Below are positions 7,334 to 13,098 of a stretch of DNA of 13,098 nt, one piece after another. A program made the position numbers and the translations under genes. Source of the stretch: Deltaproteobacteria bacterium (lineage in GTDB: Bacteria; Bdellovibrionota_C; UBA2361; OMII01); contig JALRCK010000030.1 in the NCBI GenBank assembly GCA_023262305.1, positions 1 through 13,098 of the forward strand, written 5' to 3'. The notes beneath the pieces are model-generated. The model saw nothing but the letters and a program-made list of their open reading frames with translations. It was not told the origin of the DNA and searched no databases. How positions within the stretch are numbered: the first letter of the stretch is position 1; each line of letters begins with the position of its first letter.

Positions 7334-7361
7334 GCCGAGGGAATACCCCCATTCCCTCGGC
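7334..7361 (+). other. Perfect 11-bp hairpin after csrA, without T-tract
   Basis: GCCGAGGGAAT (7334-7344) and its exact complement (7351-7361) flank a six-base loop, ACCCCC, 17 bases after the csrA stop. The stem is strong, but no run of T follows, so it is not a standard intrinsic terminator. It may protect the 3' end of csrA mRNA, mark a Rho-dependent end, or form a bidirectional structure. Confidence 0.55.
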
Positions 7362-7616
7362 CGCCTCTCAGGACTAGTTGCCTAAAAGGTTTCTCATCAT
7401 GAGCCCTTTTCTCCGCAACCTTAGCACCCCTTGAGCTCTGCTTTTGGGTGGCAAAGGGTTCGAAAAAATGCGGGAAAATCGAATAACTACGCTTTTATCC
7501 CACCACCCCCTACTTCCCTGCTCTATCGCTTGTAGGTGCCCCCCTCCTGGTATACCATCGGCAGGTCAATAGCCACCTCACCGGCGAGGTGCACTTTTAA
7601 CGATAGAAACCGTATT
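7362..7616. other. csrA-ahcY intergenic region and ahcY leader
   Basis: No gene is seen in this stretch. It may hold a nested RNA fold: CCCTTT (7404-7409) can pair with AAAGGG (7453-7458), enclosing CACCC (7425-7429) paired with GGGTG (7446-7450). I could not match it to the SAH riboswitch that often precedes ahcY. The only promoter-like pair I see is TTGTAG (7530-7535) and TATACC (7551-7556) with a short 15-base spacer, which is weak. The frame of ahcY is open back to 7536, but that extension is not conserved-looking. Confidence 0.3.
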
Positions 7617-8927
7617 ATGTTACAAGCCATGAAGAGCAATTTCACCGATTACAAGGTAGCGGATATCACCCTCGCTGACTGGGGTCGCAAAGAGATAGTT
7701 ATAGCTGAGAAGGAGATGCCAGGACTCATGGCACTCCGTGAAGAGTACGGCAAGGCACAGCCTCTCAAGGGAGCTCGCATCGCTGGCTCGCTCCACATGA
7801 CGATCCAGACAGCTGTGCTCATTGAGACCCTCATCGCACTCGGCGCTGAGGTTCGTTGGTCGAGCTGCAACATCTTCTCAACACAAGATCAAGCTGCCGC
7901 CGCTATCGCTGCTGTTGGCATCCCGGTCTTCGCATGGAAGGGCGAGACCCTTGAGGAGTACGACTGGTGCCTTGAGCAAACGCTCAACTTTAGCGGCAAA
8001 GGCCCTAACATGATCCTCGACGACGGCGGTGACCTCACCATGCTCGTCCACAACAAGCGCCCAGATCTTCTTAAGGACATCATCGGAATCTCCGAGGAGA
8101 CAACCACAGGAGTTCACCGTTTGTATGAGATGCTCAAGGCAGGAACCCTCAAGGCTCCAGCATTCAACGTTAACGATTCCGTAACAAAGTCCAAGTTCGA
8201 CAACCTCTACGGTTGCCGCGAGTCGCTCGCTGACGGCATCAAGCGCGCTACCGACGTCATGGTCGCTGGCAAGGTTGTTGTTGTTGCTGGCTACGGCGAT
8301 GTAGGAAAAGGATCAGCTCACTCGATGAAGACCCTCGGTGCTCGAGTTCTCATCACCGAGATCGATCCTATCTGCGCTTTGCAGGCCGCTATGGAAGGCT
8401 ACCAAGTTGTGACCATGGAGACCGCAGCTCCGATCGCTGACATCTTCGTCACAGCCACTGGAAACGTTAACATCATCAACGAGAAGCACTTCAAGTTGAT
8501 GAAGGACGAGGCTATCGTGTGCAACATCGGTCACTTCGATAACGAGATCGATATCGCCTGGCTTGAGAAGAATACCACTGAGGTTAACATCAAGCCTCAG
8601 GTTGATAAGTTCGTCTTCAAGGATGGAAGAGCTATCGTTGTTCTCGCTCGCGGACGCCTTGTGAATCTTGGATGCGCGACTGGGCACCCGAGCTTCGTTA
8701 TGTCGACGTCGTTCACGAACCAGACCCTCGCTCAGATCGAGCTCTACACGAAGAAGGGACAATACCCAGTGGGTGTGTACGTTCTTCCGAAGATCCTCGA
8801 CGAGAAGGTTGCTCGCTTGCACCTCAAGAAGCTTGGCGTTGAGCTGACAGAGCTCAGCCAACAACAGGCGGATTACTTGAGCATGAAGAAGGAAGGACCT
8901 TACAAGCCTGAGCATTACCGTTACTAA
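7617..8927 (+). CDS. ahcY: Adenosylhomocysteinase (S-adenosyl-L-homocysteine hydrolase)
   Basis: This NAD-dependent cytoplasmic enzyme reversibly splits S-adenosylhomocysteine into adenosine and homocysteine, relieving product inhibition of methyltransferases. Numbered from the ATG at 7617 (436 residues), visible sites are SLHMT with H60, DDGGDL (135-140), SEETTTG (159-165), the catalytic-site [12 protein letters not shown] (189-200) and the Rossmann motif AGYGDVGKG (224-232). Also seen are [10 protein letters not shown] (303-312), GHPSFVMS (356-363) and the C-terminal KPEHYRY, whose Lys and Tyr reach the partner subunit's NAD. It is the compact form, without the roughly 40-residue insert of longer bacterial versions. 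The true start may be the ATG at 7629 (MKSNFTDYK); neither has a strong Shine-Dalgarno. Codon choice is more T-ending (GTT, GCT) than in neighbours, as expected of a highly expressed gene. No metE, metK or luxS-type partner is adjacent. Confidence 0.97.
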   Translation: MLQAMKSNFTDYKVADITLADWGRKEIVIAEKEMPGLMALREEYGKAQPLKGARIAGSLHMTIQTAVLIETLIALGAEVRWSSCNIFSTQDQAAAAIAAVGIPVFAWKGETLEEYDWCLEQTLNFSGKGPNMILDDGGDLTMLVHNKRPDLLKDIIGISEETTTGVHRLYEMLKAGTLKAPAFNVNDSVTKSKFDNLYGCRESLADGIKRATDVMVAGKVVVVAGYGDVGKGSAHSMKTLGARVLITEIDPICALQAAMEGYQVVTMETAAPIADIFVTATGNVNIINEKHFKLMKDEAIVCNIGHFDNEIDIAWLEKNTTEVNIKPQVDKFVFKDGRAIVVLARGRLVNLGCATGHPSFVMSTSFTNQTLAQIELYTKKGQYPVGVYVLPKILDEKVARLHLKKLGVELTELSQQQADYLSMKKEGPYKPEHYRY

Positions 8928-8956
8928 ACTCTTTCTCCTTTTTAAGGGAAGAGAGT
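8928..8956 (+). other. Hairpin directly after the ahcY stop
   Basis: ACTCTTTCTCCTT (8928-8940) pairs with AAGGGAAGAGAGT (8944-8956) around a TTT loop, with one mismatch and two G-U pairs over 13 positions. It starts at the base after the stop codon and is followed seven bases later by the terminator hairpin. It probably stabilises the transcript or assists termination. Confidence 0.5.
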
Positions 8957-8962
8957 CTCTAA

Positions 8963-8995
8963 CCCCGCCTCGGCAGTGCCGCGGCGGGGTTTTTT
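8963..8995 (+). terminator. Intrinsic terminator of ahcY
   Basis: CCCCGCC (8963-8969) pairs with GGCGGGG (8983-8989). Inside, CGGC and GCCG extend the stem around the loop AGT. Six T follow directly (8990-8995). This is a textbook Rho-independent terminator 35 bases after the ahcY stop, and it ends that transcript. Confidence 0.92.
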
Positions 8996-9151
8996 ATCGT
9001 CAGCGCTTCTCGTACGAAGAGCCCCTACCGACCTCCCCTCTACCTCCAAAGCACACAAACGCTGAAGCAAACTCTTCGCTACACCTGATTACCGGTTAGG
9101 ACAAGTGGCGCGAATACCTCGCGCTGCTTCCCGGTTGGTTAGGTAGGTTGT

Positions 9152-9997
9152 ATGGAAGGCTTGCTCTACGCGCTCCTCTCGGTCATCGCTACAGCGCTTC
9201 TTCGACTCACACTCAAGCATTGTGCGGTCAATAGCACGAGCGCCTGGGGAACCTTAATCCTGTACCACATCGGTGGAGCCCTCGTACTCCTTCCATTTCT
9301 TGGCCTACCCGATCTTTCAATCCTCTCGCAGGAACAGATTATTCTCCTCATAGCAACAGGAGCGCTCTTTAGCCTCGCCGCCCTCCTCGATATCTGGGCT
9401 ATGAAACACATCGACGCATCGGCAGGCGAGATATTCCACACACTCACCTTCATCGTCTCAGTTGCGGCTGGCCTCTTGATGTTTCATGAAGCGTGCTCCC
9501 TCTCTAAAGTGACTGGAACCTGTATCATCGCGGCGGGGATCTTGTACGAGGCGCGCCGAGCGCTCACCAAGGCGTCTCACGGATTCTGGCTCAAGTTGGC
9601 AAGTGCCGCCCTCATCGCGACTGCGATGATAATCACCAAGCAACTCACCACGAACACTCCCTCCGAGTTCATCATCCTCTTCTCAGGCTTCGTGGTTCCC
9701 GGCTTTATCTACACGATTATCGGGTGGCGAGACTTGAGAGAGGTCCCCTCCGTTATCCGCGACAGCCACGGTGTAGTACTGATCGTTCCGGTTCTCGATG
9801 CAACGTCCTACGCTTTCGGCATCAAAGCTCTCGCAGCAGGTGAAATGTCGACTACCTACATCATCTTCCAAACGACGATCTCTGCAGTCTTCATATTTGA
9901 GGTCATGTTGCACGGGTGGAGGAAGGAGGTCTACCTTCACCGGGCGGTCTCAGCCGGACTGTGCATGTGCGGAGCCTTGGTGGCTATCCTGAGCTGA
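9152..9997 (+). CDS. EamA/DMT-type membrane transporter
   Basis: This 281-residue protein is hydrophobic throughout, with about ten predicted membrane helices in two homologous halves (about 1-135 and 144-281). That is the layout of the drug/metabolite transporter (EamA) family, inner-membrane carriers that export amino acids, nucleosides or other metabolites. Typical features are the helix-breaking ALLDIWAMKHIDAS (96-109), which corresponds to the EamA stretch before helix 4, and its repeat-2 counterpart YAFGIKALAAGEMSTTYIIF (214-233). Each half closes with a short basic loop. The substrate cannot be read from sequence. The start is the ATG at 9152 after AGGTAGG (9141-9147). The gene stands alone downstream of the ahcY terminator and 89 bases before the next gene, with no clear terminator between them. 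Confidence 0.82.
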   Translation: MEGLLYALLSVIATALLRLTLKHCAVNSTSAWGTLILYHIGGALVLLPFLGLPDLSILSQEQIILLIATGALFSLAALLDIWAMKHIDASAGEIFHTLTFIVSVAAGLLMFHEACSLSKVTGTCIIAAGILYEARRALTKASHGFWLKLASAALIATAMIITKQLTTNTPSEFIILFSGFVVPGFIYTIIGWRDLREVPSVIRDSHGVVLIVPVLDATSYAFGIKALAAGEMSTTYIIFQTTISAVFIFEVMLHGWRKEVYLHRAVSAGLCMCGALVAILS

Positions 9998-10086
9998 GGA
10001 CGTTTACCGCTCTGCAACAGCCACGTTGGAACTTCACCTCTCAGGGAGCCCTTGATTTCGGGCGACGTTCATCCTAGTTTTTCATC

Positions 10087-10773
10087 GTGTCTATCTTTCT
10101 TGTCCACCAAGAGCTCTCGTACCTAGCGCTCCTCGCTGACTCATTCGGCTCAAAGAGCCATGCCTCTGGTGGTGCGTCGTACCCGGTCACAGCTCCCAAA
10201 CTCGTACACGTCGCTCCAGGGGTGTACGCAGCGCACGCGGGAACTCTACAGCCTGCCGTTGATATGCTTGGCGAGCTCGGGAAGACGCTCTCCTCGGCCA
10301 CCACATGGAATGCGCTTACCTCATCGATGCAGGGGATTGGAGAGACCGTGTACGCGCGATATCGCGAACGGTTCCAGTCTGATTCCTTTGATGTGCGAGT
10401 GGTTGTGGTGGTCACAAGCGATCGCCGTCATCCCCAAGACATCGCAGACGATCGCAGCTCTTCAGTGATCCTTTGGGAGGTCGCTCGCAAGTTTGAGCCT
10501 CACTACGTGAGGGGCAACATCTACTTTGCGGGGAGCGTGCCACTCTCGGAGCTCGCGTCTAGCTTCCTCTCTCAGCCTCTCGTCGCTGGAATGCTCAAAC
10601 AGGGCCCTCTCGCCGCCGCTCACGCTCTCGTTGCTACCCACGCGGCGCTCTCAAAGCTGAGCTCAACTATCTCTCCTGAGGCTAACGTCGTTGTCATCGG
10701 AGAGGATGACGAACATACCGTGCTGCACGGCACTCTTTTAGAGCTCTCTCAAGCTCTCTTGATAAAAGGGTAG
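10087..10773 (+). CDS. Uncharacterised protein, probable proteasome-beta-like Ntn hydrolase
   Basis: I recognise no named family by direct match. The 228 residues fit the proteasome beta-subunit fold. An opening strand, MSIFLVHQELSYLALLADS, leads to a second pair of strands KLVHVAPGVYAAHAG (38-52). A helix follows (PAVDMLGELGKTLS), then a second strand pair (FDVRVVVVVTSD, 101-112, and SSSVILWEVARKFEP, 124-138), then YFAGSVP (146-152), two helices (153-192) and a final strand pair NVVVIGEDDEHTVLHG (200-215). If the initiator Met is removed, Ser becomes residue 1, Asp falls at 17 and Lys at 37, close to the Thr1/Asp17/Lys33 set of proteasome beta subunits. The start is GTG at 10087; a stop lies three codons upstream, so the N-terminus can hardly differ. 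No Shine-Dalgarno is clear. Bacterial Anbu and BPH proteins are the nearest known analogues. Catalysis is unproven. Confidence 0.55.
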   Translation: MSIFLVHQELSYLALLADSFGSKSHASGGASYPVTAPKLVHVAPGVYAAHAGTLQPAVDMLGELGKTLSSATTWNALTSSMQGIGETVYARYRERFQSDSFDVRVVVVVTSDRRHPQDIADDRSSSVILWEVARKFEPHYVRGNIYFAGSVPLSELASSFLSQPLVAGMLKQGPLAAAHALVATHAALSKLSSTISPEANVVVIGEDDEHTVLHGTLLELSQALLIKG

Positions 10774-10886
10774 CACTGGAATTCGCTTACTCTCGCCTTC
10801 ATTGACGCGAGGTCTCATCGGCACACGGTCTTTTCGGCAACCGCGTTGTCCTCTCAAACTAGGAAGGTATTACCAGTTTTGTTCCA

Positions 10887-12014
10887 CTACCGAGCAAACC
10901 ACTGAGACTGAATGTGGTCAAGCACACCACTCTCTCTCACGAGGAGCACACCGATGTTGAGCCTCTGACGTATCTCAGCTGACCGCGTTCCAACGGCGAA
11001 GGCGAAGTGGCGTCGCTCAAAGAGAGCCCCTACCTCAATTACATTCATCTCCGGGTGAAGGAGGTCATAATATTCAAGAGAGCTTGAGTCCGAGACGATC
11101 GCGTCCAATTTGTGGCTTACCAGGTCAACTACCGCGTCATCAAGATTTTTGTACAACACAGACACAGCGCCGTGATTCGACATGTATCGCACCGCCGGAC
11201 TCCCCTCAATGACTCCTACCGTCCGACCGGGTAGATCGCCAGGACCTGAAATGTCACCGGTAAGGGTGTTAGCAGTCATCACTGACGCTACACTCGATGT
11301 CACATACGCGACCGTCGCGACACCGAAACACAGCCACAGCGCGGCTATGACCTTTCCGAGCCACCCCTTACCAAGGTTCCCCGCATAGCTTGTTTTACCC
11401 GTCATGATTACCGACATGACGTGGTAGAAGGACTCTGCCCAGCCGTCACGCCAGTGCCGCGTAAACTGTGGGTCAAAGAGCCTCAAAAATAAAAGCACGC
11501 CAAGGGAAGCTACCACGGCGAGGAAAGCGCCCAGCCCCAGTAGTTGAATGTGCCCCCCTTTGACGAGCCCCCGCCACAGTCGGCCGAGGGAATGAGCTCT
11601 CTCCCCAGAGACCATAATCCGAAATCCCCCATCCATGATCGGTTGAGTGAATTCGAGAGATTCGACACCACGACTTGTGACGAGAATATTACCAACTCCG
11701 ATCTCAACATCACCCCGACCGATAGCCGCGTAAAGCTCTGGCAAAGTCTCATAACGAACGTACTCAACCTCAAGGTTTACCCTCGAAGCGATCTTGGCGA
11801 GGAGATCAACTGAGTACCCCTTCCATTCCATCTCGGGGTCAGGAATCGCGAATGGGGCATCGGCGTACACCCCTGCCTTAACTTTTTTATGAGTCCACTC
11901 GTTGGGGAGCACGTCGTCAGCACGAAGGACGGAAGAATTGAGTACGACCGCCACAATGCATACGACTGAGAGAAGAATCCAGTATCGAGCACGCATGCGC
12001 GGAACATATCGCAC
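10887..12014 (-). CDS. Prokaryotic ionotropic glutamate receptor-like ligand-gated channel
   Basis: The order of parts in these 375 residues is that of GluR0: signal peptide (to about residue 32, RADD), ligand-binding lobe S1 (about 42-140), membrane helix M1 (157-180), pore loop (191-213), membrane helix M2 (217-246) and lobe S2 (255-375). The binding lobes look like periplasmic amino-acid binding proteins: R115 in LVTSRGVESLEFTQP is the expected alpha-carboxylate contact, and D309 in VSDSSSLEYY the expected amino-group contact. The pore loop reads SVIMTGKTSYAGNLG, so the potassium filter TVGYG is absent. M2 ends AYVTSSVASVMTANTL, comparable with the iGluR gating helix. The start may be GTG at 12014 or the ATG at 11996 (MRARYW), which gives a cleaner signal peptide; GGGGAG abuts the GTG too closely. 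It is convergent with the Ntn-like gene. A plain transporter binding protein is excluded by the internal membrane segments. Confidence 0.82.
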   Translation of the reverse strand: MRYVPRMRARYWILLSVVCIVAVVLNSSVLRADDVLPNEWTHKKVKAGVYADAPFAIPDPEMEWKGYSVDLLAKIASRVNLEVEYVRYETLPELYAAIGRGDVEIGVGNILVTSRGVESLEFTQPIMDGGFRIMVSGERAHSLGRLWRGLVKGGHIQLLGLGAFLAVVASLGVLLFLRLFDPQFTRHWRDGWAESFYHVMSVIMTGKTSYAGNLGKGWLGKVIAALWLCFGVATVAYVTSSVASVMTANTLTGDISGPGDLPGRTVGVIEGSPAVRYMSNHGAVSVLYKNLDDAVVDLVSHKLDAIVSDSSSLEYYDLLHPEMNVIEVGALFERRHFAFAVGTRSAEIRQRLNIGVLLVRESGVLDHIQSQWFAR

Positions 12015-12360
12015 TCCCCAAGCCGCTACCAGTAGTCATCCTAGGGACCAAGCCGCGAACGCTCTCAGTCCCTTATAGCCCCCGCTTCCCTACAACTCGG
12101 CTATCAACTCTACCCTGTGACACGTATGGGATATTCGTAACGCCCGCTGTCTCCCCTCTTTGCTCTCGCGGAGCCCTTGGTACAGACGGCCCTGCATGTC
12201 CTCGCTCGCACAGAGGGTCGTTATCAGGTCGAATGAGGAATAAACCGTCTCTGTTTGGATATACTCCATCAATACCCGTTGCTTTTACCCGCGAGCAGCG
12301 TGATCCTCACTCCCCTATTGGGCTGTGGTGCCCCCCTAATAAAATCACTGCTCTTTCATT
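12015..12360. other. Divergent intergenic region, no gene recognised
   Basis: About 346 bases separate the channel gene from the HTH protein. Short open frames exist on both strands, but none has a ribosome-binding site or recognisable composition. GGTCGAATGAGG near 12218 slightly recalls a tRNA T-arm, but no cloverleaf could be built. The only regulatory signal I can support is the promoter-like pair at 12318-12345. Confidence 0.4.
12318..12345 (+). promoter_or_regulatory. Candidate promoter of the HTH protein
   Basis: TTGGGC (12318-12323) is followed after 16 bases by TAAAAT (12340-12345), which matches the -10 consensus at five of six positions. Transcription would start near 12352, only about ten bases before the ATG at 12361, giving an almost leaderless mRNA. 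That agrees with the lack of a Shine-Dalgarno. Confidence 0.35.
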
Positions 12361-13098
12361 ATGCCTCGCGCCAACACACACGAACATTTCACCGGTCAAG
12401 CCCGTTGGGACGCTCAGTTGCTATCGCTTCCCCCGGCCTCGCATATAGTGCAGAAGATGCGCGAGCTTAGTCGCGATGGGACCGGTCTCGCAGTTAAGGA
12501 CGTAGCCACCCTTGTGATGGCCCGTCACTCGTATCTTCAGGAGCTGGTAGCTCGGCGAGAACTCATCAACACGCCACAATCATCATCGCATGTCACAACG
12601 GAATCGGCGCTCTCACTTGTACCGAAATTTCTTCCACGAATCCTTGGATGGAAGCCTTTAGCTGTACTGAGCGAGGAGCTCGGAGTGCACCGAAACACCG
12701 TAGAGAGGATCGCCAAGCTCTCCGACAAACCAGAGATTATTCGATTGTGTCGAGACAACCGTCTCTACATCTCTCCAGAGGGCGAACGCCTGGTGAGAGA
12801 GCATTCAAAAGAGCTTGAACAGGTCGCAAAGCTAGAGTTGGTATCCGATTTCGCAAAGCGGATGGGAGTTCCCCTCAACTATGTAACGGCTTTTTTTTCG
12901 GCGCGGTCACTCCGATTTGCCGAGGATATGACTGGCCGCGCCCGAATATCCGAGGAGCAAAAGATACTCTTTCAAGAGACTCGCTCTAGGATCGATCAGC
13001 GTCGGCGTCAGGATGACCGCGTGGTTGATGGAAAGCTCTTTCGCTCAGCGATGCGAGTCGCTTCTGAGCAAGCCTCATTATTTGCGCCCCCTGGAAGC
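12361..13098 (+). CDS. Partial protein with several helix-turn-helix-like segments
   Basis: The frame opens after a TAA at 12340, starts with ATG at 12361 (MPRANTHEHFTGQARWDAQL) and runs 246 codons to the right edge without a stop, so the C-terminus is missing. I recognise no named family. Three segments look like HTH units: GLAVKDVATLVMARHSYLQE (42-61), PLAVLSEELGVHRNTVERIA (99-118, the clearest) and ELVSDFAKRMGVPLNYVTAF (159-178). LYISPEGERL (135-144) after the second could be a wing or hinge. The rest is charged and helical. Such proteins usually bind DNA, so a regulator, a replication or partition factor, or a phage-like protein is possible. A later ATG at 12457 could also serve as start. 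It is divergent from the channel gene. A T8 tract lies at 12891-12898, within codons for Ala-Phe-Phe-Ser. Confidence 0.7.
   Translation, partial: MPRANTHEHFTGQARWDAQLLSLPPASHIVQKMRELSRDGTGLAVKDVATLVMARHSYLQELVARRELINTPQSSSHVTTESALSLVPKFLPRILGWKPLAVLSEELGVHRNTVERIAKLSDKPEIIRLCRDNRLYISPEGERLVREHSKELEQVAKLELVSDFAKRMGVPLNYVTAFFSARSLRFAEDMTGRARISEEQKILFQETRSRIDQRRRQDDRVVDGKLFRSAMRVASEQASLFAPPGS

Noticed and set aside
7317..7616. SAH riboswitch upstream of ahcY
   Set aside because: I could not find the conserved stem and loop sequences of the known SAH riboswitch. A covariance search would settle it.
8313..8915. 200-codon - strand open frame inside ahcY
   Set aside because: It is the antisense shadow of a strongly conserved enzyme gene, a common result of biased codon use.
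10792..10811. Bidirectional terminator between the convergent genes
   Set aside because: CTCGC and GCGAG can pair around a 10-base loop, but the stem is short and no T-run follows on either strand.
12210..12235. tRNA-like T-arm sequence
   Set aside because: Only a partial resemblance; no acceptor stem or anticodon arm can be formed around it.
12090..12272. Small - strand open frame of 60 codons
   Set aside because: No ribosome-binding site, no recognisable motif, and it lies in a divergent intergenic region where chance frames are expected.

Overview
The window is 13.1 kb of roughly 55% GC bacterial DNA, densely coded, mostly on the + strand. A TolC-type outer-membrane channel, a periplasmic adaptor and a CsrA homologue point to a Gram-negative (diderm) bacterium, proteobacterial or deltaproteobacteria-like. 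I cannot place it more precisely. I see no insertion sequence, integrase, CRISPR array, rRNA or convincing tRNA, so it reads as ordinary chromosome with some accessory-looking genes.

Layout. (1) 1-177, - strand: the first 59 residues of a membrane protein that leaves the window, divergent from (2) comF (346-1119) and mazG (1257-2117), a phosphoribosyltransferase-like competence protein and an NTP pyrophosphohydrolase. (3) 2281-6944: a four-gene operon of an ArsR-family repressor, a fused ABC exporter, a HlyD-type adaptor and a TolC-type channel, joined by short gaps or overlaps. Upstream lies a 24-bp AT-rich palindrome overlapping a candidate promoter, which suggests the repressor controls the whole exporter. 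(4) csrA (7116-7316), followed by a perfect hairpin. (5) ahcY (7617-8927), S-adenosylhomocysteinase, with two hairpins after its stop, the second a textbook intrinsic terminator. (6) An EamA/DMT-type transporter (9152-9997). (7) A 228-residue protein (10087-10773) with no obvious annotation, which I read as a proteasome-beta-like Ntn hydrolase with an N-terminal serine. (8) On the - strand (10887-12014), a prokaryotic ionotropic glutamate receptor of GluR0 architecture, but without the potassium-channel TVGYG filter. (9) Divergent from it, a multi-HTH protein (12361 to beyond the right edge).

How the parts work together. The exporter operon is the only clear multi-gene system: self-regulated, tripartite, and unusual because its ATPase lacks both the Q-loop glutamine and the catalytic glutamate. 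The csrA and ahcY genes are housekeeping or global-regulatory. The right third (Ntn-like protein, ligand-gated channel, HTH protein) is the least conventional part. I cannot show that those genes work together.
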